Shown here: positions 25,248 through 34,109 of the stretch, piece after piece
Position numbering within the stretch: the stretch's first letter is position 1
How the letters are laid out: each line of letters begins with the position of its first letter
Assembly (NCBI RefSeq): GCF_004364325.1
Contig: NZ_SOCP01000003.1
Coordinates: 496,001 to 560,000 of the forward strand
Length of the DNA: 64,000 nt
Direction: 5' to 3'
Source: Actinophytocola oryzae
Lineage (GTDB): Bacteria > Actinomycetota > Actinomycetes > Mycobacteriales > Pseudonocardiaceae
The notes under the pieces: model-generated
Seen by the model: the letters and a program-made list of their open reading frames with translations, nothing else
Told to the model about the DNA's origin: nothing
The model's database searches: none
Made by a program: the position numbers and the translations under genes

Positions 25248-26141
25248 CTATCGTTTGGCGGCGTCACGGAGCGCGTCGAGCAAACCGGCGAGCGCGGGCT
25301 GGCCGACCGACGACTCGCGGACGGCCGCGTAGATCGACCGCACCGGCTCCGGGTTGCGCACGCGCCGCACCACGACGCCGGGATGCCGCTGGCCCAGCCC
25401 CAGACTGGGGATGAGGGTCACCCCGAGACCGGCCGCGACGAACCCCTGCGCGGTGGCGTAGTCGTCGCTCTGCACGACGAAGTTCGGGTTGAACCCGGCG
25501 CAGGCGCAGGCGGCGAGCATCCGCTCCATACACGGTCCGGCGGCCAGCTCGTTGTTCACCCACGGCTCCTCCGCCATCTCGGCGAGGTCCAGCACCCGCT
25601 GCCCCGCGAGGCGGTGCCCCTTGGGCAGCACGGCGTGGTATGGGTCGTCGAGCAGGTGCACCAGCCGGATGCCGTCCGGCGGCTCCTCGTGCGCGGGCAC
25701 CATGATCGCGAGGTCCGCGTCGCCGTGCACGATCTCGGCCAGCTGGTCGGCCGGGTTGTTCAACCTGAGGTCGACCTGCACGCGCGGGTGCTCGGCACGC
25801 AGCCTGGCCAGCGCGGGCGGCACCAGCGCGGCACCAGCGGTGGCGAAGTACCGGACGGCGAGGCGTCCCGTGCGGCCGGCACGCAGGTCGGCGAGCGCGG
25901 TCTCGGCCTCGGCGACGTGCTGGCCGATGATGGCGGCGTGCTCGGTGAGCAGCCGTCCCGCCGCGGTGGGCCGCACCCCGCGCCCGACCCGCTCCAGGAG
26001 CGGCACGCCCGCCTGCCGTTCGAGTGCCGCGATCTGCTGGCTGACCGCGGAGGGCGTGTAGCCGAGGTTCGTGGCCGCGGCCGTCACCGAGCCGCTGGTC
26101 ACCACGGCTCGCAGCACCTGCATCCGTCGCACGTCGAGCAT
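25248..26141 (-). CDS. LysR family transcriptional regulator
   Basis: A 297-residue LysR protein with an N-terminal winged helix-turn-helix (VTAAATNLGYTPSAVSQQIAALE) and a periplasmic-binding-like effector domain (~90-290). It is divergent, with a 56-base gap, from an NAD(P)-binding protein gene that it may control. It ends 138 bases upstream of the lanthipeptide synthetase on the same strand; I see no hairpin in that gap, so read-through is possible, but the LanKC promoter is expected there. The effector is unknown. Confidence 0.87.
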   Translation of the reverse strand: MLDVRRMQVLRAVVTSGSVTAAATNLGYTPSAVSQQIAALERQAGVPLLERVGRGVRPTAAGRLLTEHAAIIGQHVAEAETALADLRAGRTGRLAVRYFATAGAALVPPALARLRAEHPRVQVDLRLNNPADQLAEIVHGDADLAIMVPAHEEPPDGIRLVHLLDDPYHAVLPKGHRLAGQRVLDLAEMAEEPWVNNELAAGPCMERMLAACACAGFNPNFVVQSDDYATAQGFVAAGLGVTLIPSLGLGQRHPGVVVRRVRNPEPVRSIYAAVRESSVGQPALAGLLDALRDAAKR

Positions 26142-26197
26142 GTAGCTCAGCTTAAGGGTGCGGCCCGGACGTTTCAGCGGGTTGCTACGGTTGTGGC

Positions 26198-26860
26198 ATG
26201 AGGGTGGTGGTCTTCGGCGCGACCGGCATGGTCGGCCAGGGCGTGGTCAGGGAGTGCCTGCTGGACGCGGACGTGTCCTCGGTCGTCTCGGTGGGACGCA
26301 CGGCGAGCGGGGTGCGCGACCCGAAGTTCCAGGAACTGCTGACCACCGACCTCCTCGACCTGTCGCCCTTCGCGGCCGAGCTGTCCGGGGTGGACGCGTG
26401 CTTCTTCTGCCTCGGCGTGACGTCGACGGGCAAGTCCGAGGCCGACTACCGCCGGGTGACCTACGACATCACCATGGCCGCGGCGTCGGCGGTGGCGGCC
26501 CAGAACCCGTCGGCGACGTTCGTGTACGTGTCCGGAGTGGGCGCCGACAGCACCGAGAAGGGGCGCACCATGTGGGCACGGGTGCGTGGCGAGACCGAGA
26601 ACGCGTTGCTGGCGACGTCGCTGCGGGCCTACGTGCTGCGGCCCGGCTTCATCCAACCGCTGCACGGCGCGACGTCGAGGACGACGCTCTACCGCGTGCT
26701 GTACCGGGTGCTGGGCTTCCTGCATCCCTTGCTGCGCCTGCTGTTCCCCAAGCACGTGTCCACGACGGAACAGATCGGCCGCGCGATGCTGGGCCTGGCC
26801 CGCCACGGTTCACCGGAGCGAATCCTGTACAGCAGGGAATTCAACGCGATCAGTCCATAG
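26198..26860 (+). CDS. NAD(P)-binding protein, atypical SDR/epimerase-like
   Basis: A 220-residue Rossmann-fold protein opening VVFGATGMVGQGVVRECL (GxxGxxG dinucleotide motif). It has FVYVSGVGADSTEKG near residue 110 and YVLRPGFIQPL near 150, typical of NmrA/HTATIP2-like atypical short-chain dehydrogenases. The classic YxxxK catalytic pair is not evident, so it may be a redox sensor or a reductase of unknown substrate. No clear ribosome site precedes the ATG and a leaderless start is possible. It diverges from a LysR gene and its end overlaps the convergent FUSC gene by 11 bases. Confidence 0.8.
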   Translation: MRVVVFGATGMVGQGVVRECLLDADVSSVVSVGRTASGVRDPKFQELLTTDLLDLSPFAAELSGVDACFFCLGVTSTGKSEADYRRVTYDITMAAASAVAAQNPSATFVYVSGVGADSTEKGRTMWARVRGETENALLATSLRAYVLRPGFIQPLHGATSRTTLYRVLYRVLGFLHPLLRLLFPKHVSTTEQIGRAMLGLARHGSPERILYSREFNAISP

Positions 26861-27932
26861 TGGGCAGTAACCCGCGTGCCCGTTCGTGGCTGAGTCCGGT
26901 GGCCTGCAGGAGGTCGACGGCGACCGACCGAAGCTGGGCGGTGACCACCCTGGCCGAGAACCCGGCGTCGGCGAGGTCGTCGACACCGGTGGCCGCGGCA
27001 CGGATGCTCTCCCGCACCGGCGCGGCACTCCCGTCCCCGGCAAGCATCTCGGCGAGGTCGTGAGAGGCGGCCGCGAGTGCCCGCAAGGCGGCGGGCAGCG
27101 CGGGCGGGAACGTCTCGTCGTCGGTCAGGGCCGACCGCGTGCGCCGCAGGAGCACCCTGCTGTTGCGCAACGCGAGGTCGATCAGTTCGGCGGCGCTGGC
27201 GTACCTGCCGACGGCGTGCCGCTCCCGCCGGTGCAGCGGCGAGATGGCCGCGATCTCCCGCGCGGCCTGCAGTGCGGCACGGAAGTCCTCCCCGACGGGC
27301 TGGGTGCGCGCCCGCCGAAGCGCCACGACGGCGACCTCGCGGTCCTTGGCGTCGATGGCGTCCGCGGCGGCGACGAGCGCGGCCGACAGCTCCCCCAGCA
27401 GCTCCCGGCCCCGCTTGTCGAGCACGTCCCTCGGGTCACCAGGCATCAGTGCGACAGCGGCGATCCCCAGCAGTCCACCGACGAGTGCGTCGACCATCCG
27501 GTCGAGCCCCGCGGTCCCGCCCGGCGGCAGGAGGGTGGCCACGAGGATGGCGGAGTTCCCGGCCTGCAGGGTCACGAAGGTTCCGCCACCCAACAACACC
27601 GCGACGGTCATGGCCAGACCGAGCACGAGGGCGAGCTGCCACCACCCGCCGCCGATCCACGAGATCAGGAGGTCGCCGACCCCGATCCCGAGGCTGACGC
27701 CCACCACGAGCTCCACGACCCGCCGCAACCGCTTCTGCCCGAACCCGACCCCGATGCAGATCACGACGGCCATGGGCGCGAAGAACGGTCTGCTGTGCGA
27801 GAACACCTGTGTCGCCACCAACCACGCGACGGCCGCCGCCACACAGCACTGCGCGATCGGCAATGCCATGAGCCGCAAGGCATGCACGCGCCGACGCAAA
27901 GCGACCCGATACCGCACCGACCCAAACCGCAC
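26850..27932 (-). CDS. FUSC-family inner-membrane protein (aromatic-acid-exporter-like)
   Basis: A 360-residue protein whose first ~160 residues form about six membrane helices in the FUSC/ArAE style (MALPIAQCCVAAAVAWLVA, PFFAPMAVVICIGVGFGQ, VVGVSLGIGVGDLLISW). A long cytoplasmic helical domain follows (~175-360). The FUSC family includes efflux proteins for aromatic acids and related weak acids; the substrate here is unknown. The start is the GTG at 27932. It is convergent with and slightly overlaps the NAD-binding gene. I saw no operon partner. Confidence 0.82.
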   Translation of the reverse strand: MRFGSVRYRVALRRRVHALRLMALPIAQCCVAAAVAWLVATQVFSHSRPFFAPMAVVICIGVGFGQKRLRRVVELVVGVSLGIGVGDLLISWIGGGWWQLALVLGLAMTVAVLLGGGTFVTLQAGNSAILVATLLPPGGTAGLDRMVDALVGGLLGIAAVALMPGDPRDVLDKRGRELLGELSAALVAAADAIDAKDREVAVVALRRARTQPVGEDFRAALQAAREIAAISPLHRRERHAVGRYASAAELIDLALRNSRVLLRRTRSALTDDETFPPALPAALRALAAASHDLAEMLAGDGSAAPVRESIRAAATGVDDLADAGFSARVVTAQLRSVAVDLLQATGLSHERARGLLPTMD

Positions 27933-28037
27933 GCGATCACGCTAGACGACGCACCCGCGCTCCGCTCGGGTCGGGTTTGCCTGTCCCACGGGCGGGTACG
28001 CCTCCCGTGGTTGCCCCAGCCGGAGAGAGGTCATGCC

Positions 28038-28595
28038 ATGAATCGCCCGATCGATCCTGACAGAACACGTCTGGACCTCAACCCCGCCGCAGAGCCGCCG
28101 CCCCGGGTCCAGCCACCTGTCGCCGCACAAGGGTACGAGGAGCGGTACGAGGAAGCCGCCGCGCCGCGGTACGAGCAGCCGATCGACGAGCAGCGCTACG
28201 AGCAGCACGTCGCAGGCCAGCCGGTGGTCGAGCAGGAGCGGGTCACGGGTGACCCCGACCAGCGGCGGCGGCGCACCGTCGGCATCGTGTGCACCGTCAT
28301 CAACGTGCTGTGCGCCGTGTTCGCCGTGGTCCTGGCGTTACACATCATCCTGGTCCTCGGCTCGGCCAACCAGAGCAACGGCTTCGCCGGGCTCATCAAC
28401 GACTGGTCGTCCGCCGTCTCGCTCGGCCTGCGCGACCTGTTCGTGCCCGCCAACGAGAAGATCCGCACGTTCCTCAACGACGGTCTCGCCGCCATCGCGT
28501 GGCTGGCCATCGGCGCGCTGCTGACGTTCCTGATCCGCAGGTTCGCGCTCCCGGTCCCCCGCCGCGTGTCGCAGTACCGTCGCGTCACGCGCTGA
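28038..28595 (+). CDS. Two-helix membrane protein with charged N-terminal region, unknown
   Basis: A 185-residue protein. The first ~80 residues are hydrophilic with tyrosine-glutamate repeats (GYEERYEE, APRYEQP, EQRYEQHV), followed by two hydrophobic helices (TVGIVCTVINVLCAVFAVVLALHI and AAIAWLAIGALLTFLI) flanking an extracytoplasmic loop. It is not a family I recognise. The ATG at 28038 has GGAGAGAGG upstream. It stands alone on the plus strand and ends shortly before a strong bidirectional hairpin. The Tyr/Glu/Gln-rich head could be an interaction or phosphorylation region; this is speculation. Confidence 0.72.
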   Translation: MNRPIDPDRTRLDLNPAAEPPPRVQPPVAAQGYEERYEEAAAPRYEQPIDEQRYEQHVAGQPVVEQERVTGDPDQRRRRTVGIVCTVINVLCAVFAVVLALHIILVLGSANQSNGFAGLINDWSSAVSLGLRDLFVPANEKIRTFLNDGLAAIAWLAIGALLTFLIRRFALPVPRRVSQYRRVTR

Positions 28596-28615
28596 CCAGC
28601 CCCACAGCTCATCCC

Positions 28616-28650
28616 CCTCAGTCCACCGCGGTCTCCGCGGTGGACTGAGG
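28616..28650. terminator. Bidirectional terminator hairpin
   Basis: Perfect 16-base stem CCTCAGTCCACCGCGG / CCGCGGTGGACTGAGG with a 3-base loop, between two convergent genes. It overlaps the last ten codons of the minus-strand small membrane protein. It would end transcripts from both sides. Confidence 0.85.
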
Positions 28651-28872
28651 CACGCGCAGGGGCCGCAACCGCGCCCACAGCACGAAGAGCCCGCACACGA
28701 CCAGCATCACGATGCCGGTCCACAGATTGATGTTCACCCCGCCCGACCTGCGCACCTCGTCGTCGGTGACGAAGAAGGCCCCGAGCACCGTCAGGACGAT
28801 CCCGTAGACCCCGAGCAGCAGGGCGATGATCAGCCGGACGTCGAAGGCGGACGTGGTTGTCTCCTCGCTCAT
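28618..28872 (-). CDS. Small two-TM partner of the sodium:solute symporter
   Basis: An 84-residue membrane protein with two helices (LIIALLLGVYGIVLTVLGAFFV and LWTGIVMLVVCGLFVLWARL) joined by a short loop DDEVRRSGGVNIN. It begins 10 bases after the symporter stop, so the two are co-translated. Small companions of SSF transporters are known (for example the acetate permease accessory protein), but this one is not a family I can name. Its final codons form half of the terminator stem. A regulatory or assembly role for the symporter is the best guess. Confidence 0.8.
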   Translation of the reverse strand: MSEETTTSAFDVRLIIALLLGVYGIVLTVLGAFFVTDDEVRRSGGVNINLWTGIVMLVVCGLFVLWARLRPLRVPQSTAETAVD

Positions 28873-28882
28873 GATCCCTCCC

Positions 28883-30580
28883 TCAGAAGATGATGTTCAA
28901 GGCGATCGTGATGACCAGGACGATCCCGGCGAGCAGCCCCGGGTTGCGGTACCAGCCGGCGTCGTCGCCGGTGACCTCGCGCTGACGGTCCTCCTTGGGC
29001 GTCAGCGAGTACACGAGCCCCGCCAGCTCGGAGACCGGCTTCGGCTGGGTGACCGCGGTGACCGCGACACTGACCACGATGTCGATCACGAACGCGGCCC
29101 CGGCGCCGACGAACGCCGCGCCCTGCCCCGGCAACGTCCACACCCCGCTCTCGGACAGCACGAACACGACGATCGCGGAGACCGTGCCGGACACGAGCCC
29201 GATCCAGCCCGCCGCCGCCGTCATCCGCCGCCAGAACATGCCGAGGATGAAGGTGGCGAACAGTGGTGCGTTGAAGAACGAGAAGAGCTGTTGCAGGTAG
29301 TCCATCAGGTTGGCGTAGGTGGAGGCGATGAACGCCGTGCCGATGGCGAGCACGGTGGCGATGGCGGTGACGACACGTCCGATCCGCAGGTAGTACCCGT
29401 CCGGCCGGTCCTTGCGGATGTACGCCTGCCAGATGTCGTAGGTGAACACGGTGTTGAACGAGCTGAGGTTGGCCGCCATGCCTGCCATGAACGAGGCGAG
29501 CAGCCCCGCGATGGCGACACCGAGCATGCCGTTGGGCAACAGGTCACGCATGAGCAACAGCAGCGCCTGGTTGAACGTGGCCCCGCTCGGCGCGGCGTCG
29601 CCCGCCATCAACGCGGCCTTGTTGTCGCCCTGCAGCTCGGTGACCGCGACCCCGGCGATCATGCCGGGGATGATGACGATGAAGGGGATGACCATCTTGG
29701 GGAACGCGCCGATGATGGGCGTTCGCTGTGCGGCCGACATGCTCTTGGCCGCCAGTGCCCGCTGCACCTCGACGAAGTTCGTGGTCCAGTAACCGAAGGA
29801 GAGCACGAACCCGAGCCCGAAGACGATGCCGAGCACGGAGAGCAGGTTGTCGGAGAAGCCGGTGAGCTGGTTGCCCGGCCAGCTGTCCAGCTGCTCCGCG
29901 CCACCCGGCCCCGCGGTCACCTTGTCGACCAGCCCCTGCCAGCCGCCGACCTTGTACAGACCCACGATCGTCAGTGGCAGCAACGCGCCGACGATGACGA
30001 CGAACTGCAGCACCTCGTTGTAGATGGCGGCGGACAACCCGCCGAGGGCGGTGTAGCTGAGCACGATGGCGGCGGCCACGACGACGGAGACCCAGAGGGG
30101 CCAGCCCAGCAGCAGGTTGACGACCGAGGCGAGCAGGAAGAGGTTGGCGCCCGCGATGAGCACCTGTGCCACCGCGAAGCTGATGCCGTTGACGAGGTGC
30201 GCCGGTTTGCCGAACCGCCGGAGCATGAACTCCGGCACGCTGCGAACCTTTGAGCCGTAGTAGAAGGGCATCATCACGACGCCAAGGAACAGCATCGCGG
30301 GCACGGCGCCGATCCAGAAGTAGTGCGCCGTCGGCATGCCGTACTCGGCCCCGTTGGCCGACATCCCCATGACCTCGATCGCCCCGAGGTTCGCCGAGAT
30401 GAACGCCAGACCCGTGACCCAGGCGGGCAGGGACCGCCCCGACAGGAAGAAGTCGATGCTGCTCGACACGTGCCGCCGAGCCATGTACCCGATACCGAGA
30501 ACCAGGACGAAGTAGAAAGCCAGTAGGACGTAGTCGACCGCGTTGGCATCGAGCCGCAGGTCCGCCGCCATTGTCTGCAA
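28883..30580 (-). CDS. Sodium:solute symporter (SSF/SLC5 family)
   Basis: A 565-residue transporter with about 13-14 membrane helices. It has the SSF core features SIDFFLSGRSLPAWVTGLAFISANLGAIE (split here by reading positions ~40-70) and the GGLSAAIYNEVLQF segment near residue 185. The solute is probably a sugar or carboxylate and cannot be fixed by eye. The frame opens at TTG 30580, with a very good GGAGGTGA nine bases upstream; the first ATG (30571) is too far from that site. It is followed by a co-translated two-helix protein. Confidence 0.87.
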   Translation of the reverse strand: MQTMAADLRLDANAVDYVLLAFYFVLVLGIGYMARRHVSSSIDFFLSGRSLPAWVTGLAFISANLGAIEVMGMSANGAEYGMPTAHYFWIGAVPAMLFLGVVMMPFYYGSKVRSVPEFMLRRFGKPAHLVNGISFAVAQVLIAGANLFLLASVVNLLLGWPLWVSVVVAAAIVLSYTALGGLSAAIYNEVLQFVVIVGALLPLTIVGLYKVGGWQGLVDKVTAGPGGAEQLDSWPGNQLTGFSDNLLSVLGIVFGLGFVLSFGYWTTNFVEVQRALAAKSMSAAQRTPIIGAFPKMVIPFIVIIPGMIAGVAVTELQGDNKAALMAGDAAPSGATFNQALLLLMRDLLPNGMLGVAIAGLLASFMAGMAANLSSFNTVFTYDIWQAYIRKDRPDGYYLRIGRVVTAIATVLAIGTAFIASTYANLMDYLQQLFSFFNAPLFATFILGMFWRRMTAAAGWIGLVSGTVSAIVVFVLSESGVWTLPGQGAAFVGAGAAFVIDIVVSVAVTAVTQPKPVSELAGLVYSLTPKEDRQREVTGDDAGWYRNPGLLAGIVLVITIALNIIF

Positions 30581-30661
30581 CTTCAGTCACCTCCCAAAGC
30601 CACTGCGACAAGCAAACACCACATGTGATCGCCCCGCGCGACGAACAAGATCGGCAGTACG

Positions 30662-31855
30662 TCAGTCGGGCAGCAGCGGCACGGAGAGCCCCGGATCGCG
30701 GCCGAGCAGCACGGCCCGGGTGACGGCGAGCGACCCGAACCGGTCGCGCACGTGGTCCACGGCCGAGTCCAGCGCGCCCGGCTCCACGTCGTCGAAGGGA
30801 AGCATGAGCTGTGCGGCGTCCTCGTCGTCCAGGTTCGCGAGTGACACCCCGACCAGCGTGCACCCGCGGTCCAGCAACATCGGCAGCACCGCCCTGAGCA
30901 GCCCGCGTGCCGTGACCAGCAGCACCTCGGTGTCGGCGGTCGCGTGGACCAGCGTGTGCGACCTCGTGGCGCGGGCGAAGTCGGCGAACCGCAGGCGCAG
31001 CACCACCGTCCGCGCCGACCGCTTCGCCGCGCGCAGCCGCCGCGCCGTCCGGTCGATCAGCTGCGCCAGCACGGCCTCCAGGTCCTCCGGCGTGTGCGTC
31101 GACCATCCGATGGCCCGCTGCGCGCCGATCGAGCGACGACGCCTGCCGACCCGGACCGGGCGGGGGTCCTGGTTGTGCGCCAGCGCGTGCAGGTGGCGCC
31201 CGGAACCCTTCCCCAGCATCGCCGTCAGCGTCGACTCGCTGAGCTTCGCCACCTGGCCGACCGTCGTGATGCCCCGGTCGCGCAGCTTCGCGGACGTCAC
31301 CTTGCCGACGCCCCACAACCGCTCCACCGGCAACGGGTGCAGGAACTCCAGCTCGCCGGTCGGGGGCACGACGAGGAGGCCGTCGGGTTTCGCGACCCCG
31401 CTCGCCACCTTGGCCAGGAACTTGGTGCGTGCCACGCCCACGGTGATCGGGAGCCCCACCCGCTCCATGACGGCCCGGCGCAGTCGCTCGGCGATCAGCT
31501 CGGGTGGACCCGCGATCTTGCGCAGGCCGCCGACCTCGAGGAAGGCCTCGTCGATGGAGATCCCCTCCACGAGTGGCGTGGTGTCGCGGAAGACCTCGAA
31601 CACCGCCTTGCTGGCCGCCGAGTACGCCGACATCCTCGGTGGCACCACTATCGCCTGGGGGCAGAGCCGCAGCGCGCGTGCGCCGCCCATCGCCGTGCGC
31701 ACGCCGAGCCGCTTGGCCTCGTAGCTCGCGGCGAGGACCACGCCGCCGCCCACGATCACCGGGCGGCCGCGCAGGTCCGGGTTGTCCCGCTGCTCGACCG
31801 ACGCGTAGAACGCGTCGAGGTCGGCATGGAGGATCGTCGCCTCACTCACGAACAT
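30662..31855 (-). CDS. dinB: DNA polymerase IV (Y-family translesion polymerase)
   Basis: A 397-residue Y-family polymerase. The palm motifs ILHADLDAFYASVEQ (metal Asp near residue 12) and EGISIDEAFLEV (Asp/Glu near 105) are intact. The thumb helix-hairpin-helix (WGVGKVTSAKLRDRGITTVGQ) and the little-finger domain follow. No beta-clamp motif is obvious at the C-terminus beyond AQLMLPF, a QLxLPF-like motif that could serve. It makes error-prone bypass synthesis after damage. The start is ambiguous: the ATG (31855) or the GTG two codons later (31849), both without a ribosome site. The LexA-type box covers the start, suggesting a leaderless SOS-induced transcript. Confidence 0.93.
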   Translation of the reverse strand: MFVSEATILHADLDAFYASVEQRDNPDLRGRPVIVGGGVVLAASYEAKRLGVRTAMGGARALRLCPQAIVVPPRMSAYSAASKAVFEVFRDTTPLVEGISIDEAFLEVGGLRKIAGPPELIAERLRRAVMERVGLPITVGVARTKFLAKVASGVAKPDGLLVVPPTGELEFLHPLPVERLWGVGKVTSAKLRDRGITTVGQVAKLSESTLTAMLGKGSGRHLHALAHNQDPRPVRVGRRRRSIGAQRAIGWSTHTPEDLEAVLAQLIDRTARRLRAAKRSARTVVLRLRFADFARATRSHTLVHATADTEVLLVTARGLLRAVLPMLLDRGCTLVGVSLANLDDEDAAQLMLPFDDVEPGALDSAVDHVRDRFGSLAVTRAVLLGRDPGLSVPLLPD

Positions 31856-31862
31856 ATGTTCG
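31849..31862. promoter_or_regulatory. SOS box (LexA site) at dinB
   Basis: CGAACATATGTTCG is a perfect 14-base palindrome fitting the actinobacterial/Bacillus-type LexA consensus CGAAC-N4-GTTCG. It overlaps the dinB start codon and lies two bases downstream of the preceding gene's stop, so LexA would block dinB initiation directly. Confidence 0.85.
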
Positions 31863-31864
31863 CA

Positions 31865-33157
31865 TCAGCCACCGACGAAGAGTAGCCCTTCCGGGTCGAC
31901 AACCTTCCTGACCTCGGACAACCTTGCCGCGGTCGCACGATCACGCAGGGCGGGCAGGGACGGGTCGTCGTCCGGCGGGCCGTAGCTGAAGGCGGCCGCG
32001 CGGCCGACGGCGAACGGCGCCGCGGCGGCGAACACCTCGTGGTGCGCGGACCGTGCGGCCTCGACGTCCTCCGCCGAGGACAGCACCCGCAGGACGTAGG
32101 CGGCACCGCGGAAGGGCACCGCGTCGGGGACCTCCGGCGTCCGCGCCATCGCACCGCCCAGCTGGCGGATGTCGACGATGCACGGCACCGGCGCGGTCGG
32201 GCCGGCGAGCGTGCGCACCGCGTCCAGCAGCGTGGGCGGCAGCTCGCCGAGCAACACGTTGTCCCCCACGTAGGGGTGCGGGAAGTCCGGCTCGCCGTAG
32301 ATCGAGCCGACCTCGGTGGCCGGCACCTCGCCCACCCGGTCGACCAGCGGGCCGATCGCACGCAGCGGGGCGAGCAGCGCCGGGTCGAGCGGTTCGGTGC
32401 TCGCCAGCCGGACGTGCAGGACATGCCTGCCACGCAAGGGTTCCGGCACCGCGTCGATCGGCGGCAGCCCGATCATGCCGACCGACGCCGTCAGCGTGTC
32501 CCGCGCCGCGGCCGTGAGGTCGCGGAACGCGGTCAGCACGTCCGCCGCGTGTTCGGCGTCGAAGTGCAGGCCGCCGCCGTGCACGACGGGCAGGGGCAGC
32601 AGCGCGATCTCCATGCCCGCCACGAGACCGAGCGGCTCGCCGCCGCCACGCAGCGCCCAGAACAGGTCCGGCTCGCTCGTCGCGGTGACGCGGCGGAGCC
32701 TGCCGTCGGACGTGACCACGTCGATCGCGCGCACGTGGTCGGTGGCGTACCCGAACGTGCGGCCCAGCAGCCCGAACCCGCCCGCGAGCGTGAACCCGAC
32801 GGCGCCGACCCCCGGCGACGAGCCGACCACCGGGGCGAGGCCGTGGGCTGCCGCCGCCTCGATCACCGCCGAGCCGCGTGCCCCAGCCTCGACCCACGCG
32901 GTTCGCGCGTCCGGGTCGACCCGGACGCCCGACATGCGCCGCGTGGTCACCAGCAGGCCGTCGGCAGGCACGCGGATGCCGTGCCCGGTCGCCTGCACCG
33001 CGACACGCAGGCCGCGGTCGCGGGCCTGGCGCACCGCCTCGGCCAGGTCGTCGGCACTCGATGCCGCCACGACCATCTCGGGTTGGTGCCGCACGAGCGT
33101 CTGGAAGCCGGCGATCTCGTCGTCATACCCCTTGTCACCTGCGAAGAACGTGTCCAT
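31865..33157 (-). CDS. FAD-linked oxidase, BBE-like (PCMH family)
   Basis: A 430-residue flavoprotein with a PCMH-type FAD domain (~25-200). QATGHGIRV carries the His usually bonded covalently to FAD, and SSPGVGAVGFTLAGGFGLLGRTFG is the pyrophosphate-binding segment. The C-terminal substrate domain ends in KVVDPEGLLF, in place of the usual YDPxNxF berberine-bridge tail. The second Cys of bicovalent enzymes is not seen. Such enzymes oxidise sugars, alkaloid-like or aromatic alcohols with O2. A LysR gene diverges from it 70 bases away and probably controls it. dinB follows 9 bases after the stop. Confidence 0.86.
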   Translation of the reverse strand: MDTFFAGDKGYDDEIAGFQTLVRHQPEMVVAASSADDLAEAVRQARDRGLRVAVQATGHGIRVPADGLLVTTRRMSGVRVDPDARTAWVEAGARGSAVIEAAAAHGLAPVVGSSPGVGAVGFTLAGGFGLLGRTFGYATDHVRAIDVVTSDGRLRRVTATSEPDLFWALRGGGEPLGLVAGMEIALLPLPVVHGGGLHFDAEHAADVLTAFRDLTAAARDTLTASVGMIGLPPIDAVPEPLRGRHVLHVRLASTEPLDPALLAPLRAIGPLVDRVGEVPATEVGSIYGEPDFPHPYVGDNVLLGELPPTLLDAVRTLAGPTAPVPCIVDIRQLGGAMARTPEVPDAVPFRGAAYVLRVLSSAEDVEAARSAHHEVFAAAAPFAVGRAAAFSYGPPDDDPSLPALRDRATAARLSEVRKVVDPEGLLFVGG

Positions 33158-33213
33158 GACGCCACTGTGGTCCCGAACGTGTCATAAGTCAAAGATCTGG
33201 ATCACATCTGATG

Positions 33214-33219
33214 TATAAT
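33214..33219 (+). promoter_or_regulatory. -10 box of the LysR gene
   Basis: A perfect TATAAT ends eight bases before the LysR ATG at 33228, implying a leaderless or near-leaderless mRNA. It lies in a 70-base divergent intergenic region that also holds the short dyad AGATctggatcacATCT, a possible LysR binding site. Confidence 0.55.
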
Positions 33220-33227
33220 CGATCGTT

Positions 33228-34109
33228 ATGGAGATCCGACAGCTCCGCTACCTGGTCACGATCGTCGAGGCGGGCGGTTTCACCAGGGCGGCCGAACGCG
33301 TGCACGTCGCGCAGCCGGGGGTGAGCGCGCAGATCCGCCTGCTCGAACGCGAGCTGGGCCAGGAGCTGCTCGACCGGTCGGGCCGCGGTGTCAGCCTCAC
33401 CGACGCGGGTGCGGCCGTGCTGCCCTTCGCGCGTGCGGCCCTACGTGCCATCGACGACCTGCGGGAGGTCGCCGACGAGCTGGCCGGGCTGATGCGTGGG
33501 CACGTACGGCTCGGCATGGTCACGTCGTGCGGCGTGCCGGACATGCCCCTGCTGCTCGAACGGTTCCACCGCGACTACCCCGGGATCGACATCACGCTGG
33601 TCGAGGACGACTCGCACGCCCTCGTCGACCAGCTGCGCGACGGCACGCTCGACGTCGCGCTCATCGCACTGACGAGGAAGGACCCCGAGGGGCTCACGCT
33701 GTCGGTGATCGCGGACGAGGCGGTCGTCGCCGCGGTCGGGTACGGCGAGCCGTTGAGCGACAGGGAGTCCGTCGGGCTCGGTGCGCTGGAGGAGCACACG
33801 TTGATCAGCATGCCGGTGGGCAGCGGCATGCGTGACGTGCTGGACGAGGCCTGCACGGCGGCTGGCGTGCGCCCGAGGATCGGCCTGGAGGCCACGAACC
33901 CGAGCATGCTCGCCCGACTTGCCGCGCGGGGACTTGGTGTCGCGATCGTGCCGGAGTCGACCGCGGACGAGCACACGGAGACGGTGCACAAGGTGCGGAT
34001 CGTCCGCCCGTCACTCCGTGGCCGATTAGCCATGGCCTGGCGGACAGAGGGTCAGCGGAGCACCGCGGCACGGGCGTTGGTCGAGCTAGCGGGCGGTGTC
34101 CCGACGTGA
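33228..34109 (+). CDS. LysR family transcriptional regulator
   Basis: A 293-residue LysR protein (HTH: FTRAAERVHVAQPGVSAQIRLLE; effector domain from ~90). No ribosome site precedes the ATG at 33228; the -10 box just upstream suggests leaderless translation. Divergent placement next to the FAD oxidase makes that gene the likely target, with autorepression. Its stop (TGA 34107-34109) overlaps the GTG of an epoxide-hydrolase remnant, implying that a hydrolase was once coupled to it. One TTA codon lies near the end. Confidence 0.88.
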   Translation: MEIRQLRYLVTIVEAGGFTRAAERVHVAQPGVSAQIRLLERELGQELLDRSGRGVSLTDAGAAVLPFARAALRAIDDLREVADELAGLMRGHVRLGMVTSCGVPDMPLLLERFHRDYPGIDITLVEDDSHALVDQLRDGTLDVALIALTRKDPEGLTLSVIADEAVVAAVGYGEPLSDRESVGLGALEEHTLISMPVGSGMRDVLDEACTAAGVRPRIGLEATNPSMLARLAARGLGVAIVPESTADEHTETVHKVRIVRPSLRGRLAMAWRTEGQRSTAARALVELAGGVPT

